Assembly: GCA_050953425.1 (NCBI GenBank)
Contig: JBMNMQ010000001.1
Location: 24,375-88,374 of the forward strand
Length of the DNA stretch: 64,000 nt
Origin: RUG100 sp050953425
GTDB taxonomy: Bacteria > Bacillota > Clostridia > Peptostreptococcales > Anaerovoracaceae
Direction of reading: 5' to 3'
Below the pieces are notes generated by a model. The model ran no database searches. It saw only the letters and a list, made by a program, of their open reading frames with translations, and had not been told where the DNA came from. Positions 33,750 through 43,816 of this stretch are shown here, piece by piece; the stretch's first letter is position 1; every line of letters starts with the position of its first letter. The translations under genes and the position numbers were made by a program.

Positions 33750-35620
33750 CAGGTCAGATCCCCCGTGGTAAAGTCGACATTGCGCCGCATCACTGTCTTG
33801 TCATCGAAGATGACGGTAATCGTTCCGGTGCCGCGGCCCTTGATCTTGACCGTTTCGCCTTCACTGCTCTTCTCGCGTTTCTCATGGGAGATGATGTTGC
33901 GGGTGCCGTCGTCGTCGGTGACCGTGACGGTCATATAGAAGATTTCCTCCTCGGCGTCCTCAAAGTCAATGTAGAGATCCACCGTCGAATTGCGGCTGCC
34001 GCGGCTGACGGTAAAGTTCACCGTACTGCCTTCGTCGAGCTTCGTACCTTCGCCGTACTGCTGCTCCATCACCTGTCCCTTTTCGTAATCGCTGCTGTAT
34101 TTGCGGGAGACCGTGCCGGCGCTGAGGCCGGCCGCTTCAAGGGCCTTGATCGCCTGAGCCTTGGTCTTGCCGAGCAGATCGGGCACCGTGGTCTGCGCCT
34201 TGCCCTGCCCGTCGCTGACGATCAGGCTGATCGTGCTGCCCGGTTCGACGATCTGGCCGGGCTCCGGATTCTGCTCGAGAACCAGACCGGCGGGATCCGT
34301 AGTGGTCCGCTCGGTAATGGGTCCGACCTCAAAGCCGAGTTCCTTGATCAGCTCGACGGCCTTTTCCTTGTCGAGGCCGACGAGCTTAGGTACCGTGCCC
34401 TCCTCTTCTCCCTTGCAGATGTTGACGATGATCACCGTCCCGTCCTCGGCCTCGGTGCCGGGAGTCGGCGACTGGCTGGTGATCTCGCCGGCTTCATATT
34501 TTTTATTGTATACCATCTCGCCCTTTTTGAGCTTAAAGCCGTCGACGGACGCGGCCTTTTTCGCCTGGCTGTAGGTCATGCCGCGCAGATCGGGGATCCT
34601 GGCCTTCTCCGCAAACCAGTCGTGAAAATACCCCCAGGCGAACAGCGCGGCAGCGGCCGCCACGGCGATGGCGATGATCACAATAATGCGCCGCGTCTTT
34701 TTCTGCTGATCCTTCACCTCTTCGCGGTATTTGGCCACTTCCTGCGCGTAGGGATCTTCGCTGACGGGCCGCTGCGCGCCGGGACCGACGACGCGGTTGA
34801 CCAGAGCGGCCTGATCGAGCGCCTCGATGACTTCGTCAGCGCTGTCGTAGCGGTCCGTCTGCAGCTTGCTGGTCGCCTTCATGACGATCTTTTCGAGGCT
34901 CGGCGGAATGCCGGCCGTCAGCTGCGACGGCGGCACGATTTCTTCGTTGATGTGCTTGAGCGCCACCGAAACCGGATTGTCCCCGTCAAAGGGAACTTTG
35001 CCGGTAAGCATTTCATACATGACAATGCCCAGCGAATAGATGTCGGATTTTTCATCGACGTAGCCGCCGCGGGCCTGCTCCGGTGAAAAGTAGTGCACCG
35101 AACCCATCACGTTTTCATTGGTGTTGTCGACGATCGTGCCCTCGGTCACCGCCTTGGCAATGCCGAAATCGGTGATCTTGGCCACGCCGTCCTCGTTGAT
35201 GAGGATGTTGTGCGGCTTGACGTCGCGGTGGATGATGCCGTGCTTGTGCGCGGCGGAAAGGCCGGCCGCAATCTGCTTGCTGATGTCGATGACCCTGTTG
35301 TAGTCCATCGGCGCTTCTTCGCGGATGACCTGGCTGAGCGCCTTGCCCTCCACCAGTTCCATGACGATGTAGTTGATATTGCCCTCCTGGCCGACATCGT
35401 AGACGCTGACGATGTTGGCGTGGGTCAGGGAAGCCGCCGCATGCGATTCGCGGCGGAAATTTTCAATGAATTTTTCGTCCTTGATAAAGGCCGGCTTGAG
35501 AATTTTTACGGCGACGAAGCGGTTGAGCAGCCGATCCTGTGCCCGGTACACCACAGCCATGCCGCCGTCTCCGATCTTGTTCAGCAGTTCATACCTGCCG
35601 GCGATCACTTTGCTGCTCAT
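33749..35620 (-). CDS. prkC: PASTA-domain Ser/Thr protein kinase
   Basis: 623 residues. Kinase domain (about 8-270) with IGDGGMAVVYRA, VAVKILK, HRDVKPHNIL, ITDFGIAKA and an APE-like FSPEQA. A membrane segment (IIVIIAIAVAAAAALFAWGY) at about 313-335 is followed by three PASTA domains that bind muropeptides (for example TVPDLLGKTKAQAIKALEAA), then a short beta tail of about 80 residues. The kinase regulates wall synthesis, division and spore germination in relatives. The ATG overlaps the stp stop by 4 bases, pairing kinase and phosphatase. Confidence 0.96.
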   Translation of the reverse strand: MSSKVIAGRYELLNKIGDGGMAVVYRAQDRLLNRFVAVKILKPAFIKDEKFIENFRRESHAAASLTHANIVSVYDVGQEGNINYIVMELVEGKALSQVIREEAPMDYNRVIDISKQIAAGLSAAHKHGIIHRDVKPHNILINEDGVAKITDFGIAKAVTEGTIVDNTNENVMGSVHYFSPEQARGGYVDEKSDIYSLGIVMYEMLTGKVPFDGDNPVSVALKHINEEIVPPSQLTAGIPPSLEKIVMKATSKLQTDRYDSADEVIEALDQAALVNRVVGPGAQRPVSEDPYAQEVAKYREEVKDQQKKTRRIIVIIAIAVAAAAALFAWGYFHDWFAEKARIPDLRGMTYSQAKKAASVDGFKLKKGEMVYNKKYEAGEITSQSPTPGTEAEDGTVIIVNICKGEEEGTVPKLVGLDKEKAVELIKELGFEVGPITERTTTDPAGLVLEQNPEPGQIVEPGSTISLIVSDGQGKAQTTVPDLLGKTKAQAIKALEAAGLSAGTVSRKYSSDYEKGQVMEQQYGEGTKLDEGSTVNFTVSRGSRNSTVDLYIDFEDAEEEIFYMTVTVTDDDGTRNIISHEKREKSSEGETVKIKGRGTGTITVIFDDKTVMRRNVDFTTGDLT

Positions 35621-36366
35621 TGCTGTTCTCCTTCCACCCGATAGCGAATGCAGACCGCGGTGATGTTGTCGCGGCCGCCGGCCTCATTGGCGCGGTCGAC
35701 CAGCGCTGCGGCCAGATCCTGCATGCGGGGAACCCGCCTGATGCAGTCGCTGATGACCTCTTCCTTCAGTTCCCGATAGAGGCCGTCGCTGCACAGCAGG
35801 AGCACATCGCCGTCCTCCAGGTCGGTGCTGTAGTAATCCGCACGGAGGTCCTCGGTCGCGCCGACCGCGCGGGTGATGATGTTGCCCTGCTGGTGGCCGG
35901 CGGCGTCCTCCGGACGGATGACACCGCTCTTGACCAGCGCGTTGACGTAGCTGTGGTCTTCGGTAATCTGAAAGAGCGAGCTGCCGCGGCGCAGATAGAG
36001 GCGGCTGTCGCCGATATTGACGATGCAGGCCTCATGCCCGCGGATGCAGCAGATCACAGCTGTGGTGGCCATGCCGCGATACTGCGGCTGCTCCCGGGTC
36101 AGCTGCAGGATGTTCTCATTGGCTTCCCGCAGACACTGCCGCATGGCCCGGGCCAGCTCCGTCAGATCGTCGATCTTCGCCACCTCGCGGCGGCGGATAA
36201 AGTCCTCCATGGTCTGCACCAGTGTCCGGCTGGCCAGGCGGCCGTCGCTGCTGCCGCCGACGCCGTCGGCGACGGCAAAGACCTGTTCGTCCTCCATGAC
36301 CAGGAAGGCGTCCTCGTTGCGCGTGCGATGTCGGCCGCGATCGGTTGTTGCTCCGCTTTCTATCAT
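35617..36366 (-). CDS. stp: PP2C-family Ser/Thr phosphatase
   Basis: 249 residues from ATG 36366 (GGAG site); the longer open frame upstream is not PP2C-like. Metal-binding motifs RNEDAF, ADGVGGSSDG, GDSRLYL, LCSDGLY and GGRDNITAV appear in the family order. It reverses PrkC phosphorylation. The 232 bp upstream (36367-36598) hold no gene; rlmN usually occupies this place between rsmB and stp in Bacillota. Confidence 0.95.
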   Translation of the reverse strand: MIESGATTDRGRHRTRNEDAFLVMEDEQVFAVADGVGGSSDGRLASRTLVQTMEDFIRRREVAKIDDLTELARAMRQCLREANENILQLTREQPQYRGMATTAVICCIRGHEACIVNIGDSRLYLRRGSSLFQITEDHSYVNALVKSGVIRPEDAAGHQQGNIITRAVGATEDLRADYYSTDLEDGDVLLLCSDGLYRELKEEVISDCIRRVPRMQDLAAALVDRANEAGGRDNITAVCIRYRVEGEQQ

Positions 36367-36598
36367 TGTTTCTCCATTGTACTTTGTCGCTTCTTTTCTC
36401 TCGCCGGCGGCTTCCTGCTCTCCGGCTCGCCGCCGCCGGCGGGGCGGCGCCTGTCTGTTCCGTCCGGCCGCCGTCTTGCAGCGGCTGCCTGTCCTGCCCG
36501 GCCATCCTCTTCCGGCGGCTGTCGGGGCCGCACAAACGCAGAGTTCCGTCTGCGGCCCGCTCCGGGTTTTCCCCCCTGCAGTCCGAACGACCCGTCTG
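36367..36598. other. Gap between rsmB and stp where rlmN is usual
   Basis: Only GC-rich sequence rich in GCCGGCGG. No remnant of rlmN was recognised in any frame. Confidence 0.4.
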
Positions 36599-37891
36599 TC
36601 AGAGGAAGCTGTTTTCCCTGACCATGCGGCAGATGTAAAAGCCGTCGGTGCCGTCGACATTCGGCAGCAGCTGCCTGCTCAGATCCATGCGGAAGCCGCT
36701 CTCACGCCGCAGGAAATCGCTGACGACGTATTCGTTCTCGTCGGGATTGATCGTGCAGGTGCAGTACATCAGCACCCCGCCCGGCTTGACATATTTCGAC
36801 GCGGCCGAAAGAATCGACAGCTGTGTATGCGGCAGCGTCTTCATCTGTTCGGTCAGTTCGCGGTATTTGATCTCCGGTTTGCGGCGGACTACGCCGAGCC
36901 CGCTGCAGGGGGCGTCGACGAGCACCTTGTCGGCCGTGCTGACCAGCGACGAGTCGACGCGCGTGGCGTCCCAGGTGCGGGTCTTGACGTTGGTGATGCC
37001 GAGCCGCCGGGCTTCGCGGTCGATCAGATCCACCTTGCGGCGGTAGATATCGGAGGCGATGATCGTGCCCATGTTGTTCATGCGCTCGGCGATGGCCATG
37101 GTCTTGCCGCCGGGAGCGGCGCAGACATCCATCACCGTATCGCCCTTGGCCGGCGCCAGCAGCTGCACGGCGTACTGCGACGCTTCATCCTGAATCGAGT
37201 AAAAGCCGTTTTTGTAGAGATTGTTGCTGAGCAGGTCGCCGCCCCGCACATGCAGTGCGTTGCTGCTGAACCGTCCCTCGAGAACTTCATAGCCCTTGGC
37301 GTGCAGTCGGTCGATCAGATCCTCCTTGACGATCTTCAGCCAGTTGAGGCGCAGATCGGTCGCCGGCGTCTCGTTGCCGCTGCGCAGCAGCTCCTCGACA
37401 AACGGGGTCTCGTAGTGCCGCATCCAGAGGCGGATGATCCACGGTGCGTAGGAATATTTGATCGATAGATAGCGCACCTCATCTTTGGTGCGATCCGGCA
37501 GCCGGATCTCCAGGTGCCGGCGAATGTATGCATGCAGCACGGCGTTGATGAAATCCGCCGCGCCGGATGCGTAGCGCCTGGCCAGATTGACGCTCTCGTT
37601 GACCGCCGCGTACTCCGGCACTTTCTCCATCTCCGCCAGCTGGTAGATGCCCATGCGCAGAATCGTCAGCTCCGGCCGGCCGATCCTGTCGAGGCCGCGC
37701 GTCGTCAGCGCGTCGATATAGTAATCCAGACACATGCGGTTTTCCAGCACACCGTAGACAAGCCGACGCACAAAAGCCGGCGCCGACGGCCGGTGCAGCG
37801 CGATCTGATGATTGAGCGCCAGATTGGAATAGGCGTGCTTTTTCTCCACATCCATCAGCGCCGCATAAGCGGCAATGCGATTGCGATCCAT
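36599..37891 (-). CDS. rsmB: 16S rRNA m5C967 methyltransferase RsmB
   Basis: 430 residues. An N-terminal NusB-like RNA-binding domain (to about residue 140) is followed by a Rossmann methyltransferase with MDVCAAPGGKTMAIAE, the catalytic DAPCSGLGVVRRKPE and YCTCTINPDENE, the two cysteines being the RsmB/Nop2 catalytic pair. Its start overlaps the YugP-like stop by one base. Confidence 0.95.
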   Translation of the reverse strand: MDRNRIAAYAALMDVEKKHAYSNLALNHQIALHRPSAPAFVRRLVYGVLENRMCLDYYIDALTTRGLDRIGRPELTILRMGIYQLAEMEKVPEYAAVNESVNLARRYASGAADFINAVLHAYIRRHLEIRLPDRTKDEVRYLSIKYSYAPWIIRLWMRHYETPFVEELLRSGNETPATDLRLNWLKIVKEDLIDRLHAKGYEVLEGRFSSNALHVRGGDLLSNNLYKNGFYSIQDEASQYAVQLLAPAKGDTVMDVCAAPGGKTMAIAERMNNMGTIIASDIYRRKVDLIDREARRLGITNVKTRTWDATRVDSSLVSTADKVLVDAPCSGLGVVRRKPEIKYRELTEQMKTLPHTQLSILSAASKYVKPGGVLMYCTCTINPDENEYVVSDFLRRESGFRMDLSRQLLPNVDGTDGFYICRMVRENSFL

Positions 37892-38601
37892 TAGTTCTGC
37901 TCCCTTATCAGCAGCAGCCGCAGCAGATTCAGCACCGCCGTCGCCAGCGCGGCGACATAGGTCAGGGCTGCAGCGGACAGCACCTTGCGCGCGGGATGCA
38001 CCTCTTCACTGGTGAGAACCCCGCAGAGTTTCAATTGTTTGAGCGCCCGATGGCTGGCGTCGAGTTCAACCGGCAGCGTCACCAGCTGAAACACCACCAC
38101 CGCCGCAAAGGCCAGCACGCCGATGTCAAAGAGCAGACTGCCCTGCGTCATCCGCCCTGCCTGAATCAGAACGATGCCGATAATCAGCAGCCACCAGGAC
38201 AGATGAGAGATGACATTGACGGGTACGGCGATCGCATTGCGCACCATCAGCGGCACATAACGGCGGGCGTGCTGAATCGCATGCCCGGATTCATGCGCGG
38301 CGATGGCCGCGCCGGCGATCGTGGCGCCGGACGCTGTCTCGGCGGAAAGCCGCATCGTGCGGCTGCGCGGATCGTAATGATCCGACAGTCTGCCGCCGGT
38401 TTCTTCGATGGTGACATCAAAGAGTCCGTTGGCGTCGAGAATCTTGCGCGCCGCTTCTGCGCCGGTGATGCCGTACGCATTCTCCACCGCGCTGTAGCGA
38501 CGATACATGCTGCTGACCCGCGCCTGCGCGATGATCGTAATCAGCAGCGCCGGGATCAGCAGGAGAACGGTCTGGTCATAGCCGAGGCCGAAATAATACA
38601 T
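37891..38601 (-). CDS. YugP-like membrane zinc metallopeptidase
   Basis: 236 residues. The zinc motif HESGH sits in IAAHESGHAIQHA (about residue 105), flanked by hydrophobic segments at 10-30, 135-155, 160-180 and 215-230. It matches the YugP/neutral zinc metallopeptidase_2 family, whose substrates are unknown. Located between fmt and rsmB, as in many Clostridia. Confidence 0.9.
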   Translation of the reverse strand: MYYFGLGYDQTVLLLIPALLITIIAQARVSSMYRRYSAVENAYGITGAEAARKILDANGLFDVTIEETGGRLSDHYDPRSRTMRLSAETASGATIAGAAIAAHESGHAIQHARRYVPLMVRNAIAVPVNVISHLSWWLLIIGIVLIQAGRMTQGSLLFDIGVLAFAAVVVFQLVTLPVELDASHRALKQLKLCGVLTSEEVHPARKVLSAAALTYVAALATAVLNLLRLLLIREQN

Positions 38602-38633
38602 AGTATATCCCCCTTTGCGTACCTGCCGCTATT

Positions 38634-39557
38634 TTACCTTAAAACCACTGTTTTATCAACGTGGTTGCCCTTTAAAAAATCGCGCACCGCCATCCGCCGC
38701 CGGCCCGGCAGCTGAATGACATCGGCCAGGAGCGCGTCCTCACCGCAGGCAATCAGCAGTCCGTCGTCGGAGACATCGAGAATCGTGCCCGCCGCTCCCG
38801 TGCCGGGAGCCACGTCCGCGTGCCAGATTTTCAGCGTTTTGCCGCCGTAATCGGCAAAGGCGCCCGGCCAGGGGTCAAAGGCCCGGATCCGCCGTTCGAG
38901 TTCCTCCGCCGCGGCGGAAAAATCCAGATGCCCGTCCTCCTTGCGGATCATCGGCGCATAGGTGGCCAGCGCTTCATCCTGCTGCTCCGCCACTGCGGTG
39001 CCGCCGGCGATGCTCTCAATCGTCTCCACCAGCAGATCGGCGCCCATCTGCGCCAGTTCGTCATGCAGCCGGGCAAAGTTTCTGCCGTCGATCGGCGTGC
39101 CGGCCCGGGCCAGCATGTCGCCGGCATCGAGTTCCTCGGTCATGTACATGATCGTCACGCCGGCCATGCGGTCGCCGGCGAGGATCGCGGCCTGAATCGG
39201 CGAAGCACCGCGATGGCGCGGCAGCAGCGAACCGTGGACGTTGACGGCGCCGTACCGCGGCAGGTTCAGGATCTCCGGCGGCAGAATGCAGCCGTAAGCG
39301 GCGACGACGATCAGATCGGGCGCGTAGAGGCGGAGGCGGTCGAGCACCTCATCATTGCCGCGCAGCGAAGCGGGCTGCAGGATGTCGGCGTCGAGCCGCA
39401 TCGCGTATTCCTTGACCGGGGAAAAATGCACCTTTCTGCCGCGGCCGCTGACGGCGTCCGGCCGGGTGATGACCAGACCGATCTCATGGCCGGCCTGCAC
39501 CAGCGCCTGCAGCGAGGGAACCGCAAAATCGGGTGTGCCCATAAACGCAATCTTCAT
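38634..39557 (-). CDS. fmt: Methionyl-tRNA formyltransferase
   Basis: 307 residues. FMGTPDFAVPSLQAL, GCILPPEILNLPRYGAVNVH, the formyl-folate loop SLLPRHRGASPIQAAILAGD and TIMYMTEELDAGDML identify the enzyme, which formylates initiator Met-tRNA. The ATG overlaps the def stop by 4 bases. Confidence 0.97.
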   Translation of the reverse strand: MKIAFMGTPDFAVPSLQALVQAGHEIGLVITRPDAVSGRGRKVHFSPVKEYAMRLDADILQPASLRGNDEVLDRLRLYAPDLIVVAAYGCILPPEILNLPRYGAVNVHGSLLPRHRGASPIQAAILAGDRMAGVTIMYMTEELDAGDMLARAGTPIDGRNFARLHDELAQMGADLLVETIESIAGGTAVAEQQDEALATYAPMIRKEDGHLDFSAAAEELERRIRAFDPWPGAFADYGGKTLKIWHADVAPGTGAAGTILDVSDDGLLIACGEDALLADVIQLPGRRRMAVRDFLKGNHVDKTVVLR

Positions 39558-40069
39558 CGCTGCTCCTTTTCTCCCGCTTTCTCGCCGACAGCGGCGGCTT
39601 CCGCCTCATCGCGCGCCGGATCGTGCAGATCGACCGCCTTGCTGGTATAAAGGATGCCGTCGAGGTGATCCATCTCGTGGCTGGCGACCACCGCGTCAAA
39701 ATCGCTGAATTCACAGATCGTCTCGCCGCCCTCGCGGTCGAGCGTACGCACCCGCAGATGCTGCGGCCGCTTGACGCAGCCCACCAGGCCGGGTACCGAC
39801 AGACACCCCTCATAGCCTTCCTGCTCCCCTTCGGATTCGAGAATCTCCGGGTTGATCAGCTCGATCACCCGGCCTTCCTCCGGTTCGCAGACGCAGACGC
39901 GGCGCAGCATGCCGACCTGCGGCGCGGCAATGCCGACACCGTTGTTCGCGCGCATGGTCTCGATCATATCGTCGAGCAGAGTGCGGATCTTTTCGTTGAC
40001 CTCGTCCACCGGCCGGCACTTTTTCGTCAGTATCGGGTCTCCTTGTTTTACTACATTTCTCAAAGCCAT
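39554..40069 (-). CDS. def: Peptide deformylase
   Basis: 171 residues. Three motifs hold the metal site: GVGIAAPQVG, EGCLSVPG (here with Cys) and HEMDHLDG. Removes the N-formyl group from new proteins. The C-terminal 20 residues are an Ala/Glu tail. It lies between priA and fmt in the usual order priA-def-fmt. Confidence 0.97.
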   Translation of the reverse strand: MALRNVVKQGDPILTKKCRPVDEVNEKIRTLLDDMIETMRANNGVGIAAPQVGMLRRVCVCEPEEGRVIELINPEILESEGEQEGYEGCLSVPGLVGCVKRPQHLRVRTLDREGGETICEFSDFDAVVASHEMDHLDGILYTSKAVDLHDPARDEAEAAAVGEKAGEKEQR

Positions 40070-40071
40070 AG

Positions 40072-42111
40072 TCAGTTCCTCCAGAAGCTGTAGGGATTAA
40101 CGTCGATGATGACCGTATGGTCCTTCCTGCTGCCGCTCTTTTTGACCGCTGTCCGCTCCTCCTCGCGGATCTCCTTCAGCGCGCCCATGAAGAGGCCGCG
40201 CTCACCGCGCTCGCTTTTGATGATGAGGCGGCGCTCAAAGTCGGTCGCCTGCGGCGCCGGTTCCTCCTCCTGCACCGGCAGGATGGCGGCGGCGCGCTCG
40301 CTGCCGAGCAGTGTCCGCAGCCGTTTTTCCCAGAACGCCGCCGCCCGGGCCGCCGCTTCCCGCTGCGGGGCGATGATGCGCAGGAGAATGAGATCGGCGA
40401 ACGGCGGATAGCGGAGCAGCCGGCGCACCTCGATCTCGGCGCGGAAAAAGCGCCGGTAATCCTGCGCTGCGGCGGCCTGCACCGCATAGTGATCGGGCGA
40501 GCGGGTCTGCACGATCACATGACCAGTCTCGTCGCCGCGGCCGGCCCGGCCGGCCGCCTGGATGATCAGCTGAAAGGCGCGTTCCGGAGAGCGGTAGTCG
40601 GGAACGTGCAGGCTGGCGTCGGCGGACACGATGCCGACGAGGCCGACGTTGGGAAAGTCGAGCCCCTTGGCCACTACCTGGGTACCGGTGAGGATGCGCG
40701 TGCGCCCGGCGCCGAAATCGTCGAGGATGCGCTCCACCGCTCCCTTCTTCTTCATCGTATCCATATCGAGCCGGGCGGAAGTTATGCCGGGAAAGAGCGC
40801 GGCCACCGCTTCCTCAACCTTCTCTGTGCCGCTGCCGCGATAGCGCAGGCCGCGGCTGCCGCACTGCGGGCAGCGCTCGGGGATCTTCTCCTCATAGCCG
40901 CAGTAATGGCAGACGCCGGTGCCGCTGCTGCGATGCCAGGTCAGGGAAATGCCGCAGTGCGGGCAGATCATCACGTGGCCGCATTCGCGGCAGGCGATGT
41001 AGGTCGCATAGCCGCGGCGATTCAGAAAGAGGATCACCTGCCGGCCCGCCTGCAGCTGCCGGGTCATTTCCTCGCAGAGCCGGCGGCTGATGACCGAGGT
41101 GTTGCCGCTGCGCAGTTCCCGGCGCATGTCGACGATCTCCATCTGCGGCAGCGGCACGCGGTTGTAGCGGTGCGGCAGCGTCAGCCGCTCGTAGATGCCG
41201 TCGAGGCTGCGCTGGTACGTCGCCACCGACGGCGTGGCGCTGCCGGCGAGAAGCACGCCGTTCCAGGCCGCCAGTCTCTTGATCGCCACCTCCACGGTGT
41301 CGTATTTCGGCGTCATGTCCGATTTATACGAGGTCTCGTGTTCCTCATCCATGATGATCAGGCCGATGTCGGAAGCCGGCGCAAAGACCGCCGAGCGGGC
41401 GCCGATGACGATATCGGCTTCGCCGCGGCGGATGCGCAGCCACTCATCGCGGCGCTGGCGCGGTGTCAGGCGGCTGTGCAGCACGGCCAGCCGCTCGCTG
41501 CCGAAGCGGCCGATAAAGCGGTCGATGATCTGCTTGGTCAGTGAGATCTCCGGCACCAGCATGATCGCCGTGCGTCCCTGCTCGCAGCAGTGCTGAATGC
41601 TGCGCATATAGACCTCGGTCTTGCCGCTGCCGGTGACCCCGTGGAGCAGAAAGAGATGGTGGCTGCGGCTGTCCAGTACCTCGCAGATGCGGCGCAGCGT
41701 CTGCTGCTGCTCCGCCGTCAGCGCGGCGATTTCCTGCCGCTCGCCGCTGCGCTCGGCCAGCGGCTTTCGCCGCGCCCGGCCGCCGGACGCGGCCCTGCCG
41801 GCGGGCACAAAGAGGCGAACAGCGTCGATGCGGCGGCAGAGATAGCGTTTCGTCATCCAGCGGCAGGTCTCCACCATTTCCCCGGTCAGGGAAATCTCCT
41901 CATCGCTGTGATCCACATAGCGCAGCCGGCGCAGCGGCTCCTCGGGCTGCGGCAGAACCGCAAAGACGTACCCGGCGCGCAGCCGGCGGCCGCGCGCAAA
42001 GGGTACGTAGACTTTTCGGCCGACTTCGATGCTTTCATCTTCACAGCCGTAAGTATAATACTGATCCGTCTGATCGCTGCGATTGTCGATCACCAGATTC
42101 ACGTACTTCAT
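40072..42111 (-). CDS. priA: Primosomal protein N' (replication restart helicase)
   Basis: 679 residues, slightly short. Walker A HGVTGSGKTEVY, DEEH box, zinc-binding cysteine clusters (CRECGHVMICPHC, CHYCGYEEKIPERCPQC) and helicase motifs such as GTQVVAKGLDFPNVGLV and IQAAGRAGRGD. PriA reloads the replisome at stalled forks. Gap to def is 2 bases. Confidence 0.95.
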   Translation of the reverse strand: MKYVNLVIDNRSDQTDQYYTYGCEDESIEVGRKVYVPFARGRRLRAGYVFAVLPQPEEPLRRLRYVDHSDEEISLTGEMVETCRWMTKRYLCRRIDAVRLFVPAGRAASGGRARRKPLAERSGERQEIAALTAEQQQTLRRICEVLDSRSHHLFLLHGVTGSGKTEVYMRSIQHCCEQGRTAIMLVPEISLTKQIIDRFIGRFGSERLAVLHSRLTPRQRRDEWLRIRRGEADIVIGARSAVFAPASDIGLIIMDEEHETSYKSDMTPKYDTVEVAIKRLAAWNGVLLAGSATPSVATYQRSLDGIYERLTLPHRYNRVPLPQMEIVDMRRELRSGNTSVISRRLCEEMTRQLQAGRQVILFLNRRGYATYIACRECGHVMICPHCGISLTWHRSSGTGVCHYCGYEEKIPERCPQCGSRGLRYRGSGTEKVEEAVAALFPGITSARLDMDTMKKKGAVERILDDFGAGRTRILTGTQVVAKGLDFPNVGLVGIVSADASLHVPDYRSPERAFQLIIQAAGRAGRGDETGHVIVQTRSPDHYAVQAAAAQDYRRFFRAEIEVRRLLRYPPFADLILLRIIAPQREAAARAAAFWEKRLRTLLGSERAAAILPVQEEEPAPQATDFERRLIIKSERGERGLFMGALKEIREEERTAVKKSGSRKDHTVIIDVNPYSFWRN

Positions 42112-42116
42112 GTCTC

Positions 42117-43127
42117 TCAGAGCAGATGAATGTCTGCCGCTTCGCAGCGATCGATCATCTCCTGCGGCCAGACCGAAGCCTGCACTTCACCGATATGCGC
42201 CTTGCGCAGGAAGTACATGCAGAGCCGGCTCTGGCCGATGCCGCCGCCGATCGAATACGGCAGGCGTCCTTCCAGTATGGCCTTGTGGAACGGCAGTTCG
42301 GCGCGATCGAGAGCGTCTTCCTGTTCCAGCTGCGCGCGCATCGACGTTTCGTCGACGCGAATGCCCATCGAGGAGATCTCGAAAGCCTGACCGAGAATAT
42401 CGTTCCACAGCAGAATGTCGCCGTTGAGCTGCCAGTCGTCGTAATCGGGCGCGCGGCCGTCATGCTTTTTCCCGGACCGCAGCGGAGCGCCGATCTGCTT
42501 GATGAAGACGGCGCGCTTTTCCTTGAGGATCAGGTTCTCCCTCTCCTTCGGCGTCTTGTCCGGCCAGCGGTCTTCCAGCTCCTGGCTGGTAATAATGAAG
42601 ATCTCGTTGGGCAGCTCGGTGCGCAGCTCGGGATAATGGCGGTTGACAAAATCACCGAGGTTTTTCAGCGCCGTGTAGAGCGTGCGCACCGTTTCCTCGA
42701 GATACGCCTCGGTGCGCTGCTCCCTGGTAATCACCTTTTCCCAGTCCCACTGGTCGACGTAGATCGAGTGCAGGTTGTCGAGTTCCTCGTCGCGGCGGAT
42801 GGCGTTCATGTCGGTGTAGATGCCGTGGCCCGGGCGAATGCCGTAGCGGCCCAGCGCCATGCGCTTCCACTTGGCCAGCGACTGGACGATCTCTACCTTC
42901 GCTTCGTTCATATCCTTGATCGTAAAGTCAACGGTCCGCTCCACGCCGTTGAGGTTGTCGTTGAGACCGCTCTCCGGTGTGACAAACAGCGGCGCCGACA
43001 CGCGGCGCAGCAGCAGGCCGTAGGCCAGTTCCTGCTGGAAGAAATCCTTGATCTTCTTGATCGCGCGCTGCGACTCCATTCCCTCGATGACCGGCGAGTA
43101 CCCCTCCGGGATCATTAAGTTTGACAT
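42117..43127 (-). CDS. asnA: Aspartate-ammonia ligase
   Basis: 336 residues. Class II aminoacyl-tRNA synthetase-like fold with FVTPESGLNDNLNG, SLAKWKRMALGRY, HSIYVDQWDWE and C-terminal GGGIGQSRLCMYFL. Makes asparagine from aspartate and ammonia with ATP. Its stop is 5 bases upstream of the priA start. Confidence 0.96.
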   Translation of the reverse strand: MSNLMIPEGYSPVIEGMESQRAIKKIKDFFQQELAYGLLLRRVSAPLFVTPESGLNDNLNGVERTVDFTIKDMNEAKVEIVQSLAKWKRMALGRYGIRPGHGIYTDMNAIRRDEELDNLHSIYVDQWDWEKVITREQRTEAYLEETVRTLYTALKNLGDFVNRHYPELRTELPNEIFIITSQELEDRWPDKTPKERENLILKEKRAVFIKQIGAPLRSGKKHDGRAPDYDDWQLNGDILLWNDILGQAFEISSMGIRVDETSMRAQLEQEDALDRAELPFHKAILEGRLPYSIGGGIGQSRLCMYFLRKAHIGEVQASVWPQEMIDRCEAADIHLL

Positions 43128-43816
43128 TGGTTATCCCCCTTTTTCTGACGCTGTAGATGATAATTGGCGAATTCACAGCCGCAGTAGTCCTGACGGTAGA
43201 GGCCGTACTGCCTCGACAGTTCGACACTGCGCTGAAAGCCGTTCTTCTTCTTGAAATCCAGATCAAGAAAGCCGACTCCGTATATCGCCGCCAGGCGTCG
43301 GCCGATGCTGCTGATCACGCGGTAATCCTTGTGCGGGCTGACTGTCAGCGTCGTAGTGAACAGATCAAACCCGAGCAGACTGGCTGTTTCCGCCGTTTTA
43401 TCAAGGCGCAGGCGAAAGCATTCCTGACAGCGGCGTCCCCCTTCCGGCTCTCTTTCGAGACCGCGGCTGACGGCGTAAAAGCGCCGGCGGTCGTAGGGGC
43501 CCTCGCGAAAGCCGATTCGCCAGGGGATCGCCGGATCTTCATTGCAGCAGCGGAGAAACTGCAGCTGCGCGTCCCTGCGCCGCCGGTATTCCTCCTCGTC
43601 AGTGATGTTGGGATTATAGAAAAAAACGGTGATATCGTAATCGGGCGCCAGGCGCTCGATCACCGCCGTACTGCAGGGGCCGCAGCAGCTGTGCAGCAGC
43701 AGGGACGGTCTGGCAGTCCACGTGTCCATATCGTTGAGCTGCGGCCGTTCGGTTTCCCCCGTCAGATTGCCGCAGGGCGGCACGTCACACGGCGTGCTCT
43801 GTTTTTTCTTCCACAT
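43115..43816 (-). CDS. queH: Epoxyqueuosine reductase QueH
   Basis: 233 residues from ATG 43816. Family motifs are LLHSCCGPCSTAVIE with the CC pair, FFYNPNITDEEEYRRR, CQECFRLRL and the C-terminal YCGCEF. QueH performs the last step of queuosine synthesis in bacteria lacking QueG, using an iron-sulfur cluster held by the Cys motifs. It overlaps asnA by 13 bases. Start choice is moderate: a later ATG would give a shorter N-terminus closer to other family members. Confidence 0.9.
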   Translation of the reverse strand: MWKKKQSTPCDVPPCGNLTGETERPQLNDMDTWTARPSLLLHSCCGPCSTAVIERLAPDYDITVFFYNPNITDEEEYRRRRDAQLQFLRCCNEDPAIPWRIGFREGPYDRRRFYAVSRGLEREPEGGRRCQECFRLRLDKTAETASLLGFDLFTTTLTVSPHKDYRVISSIGRRLAAIYGVGFLDLDFKKKNGFQRSVELSRQYGLYRQDYCGCEFANYHLQRQKKGDNQCQT

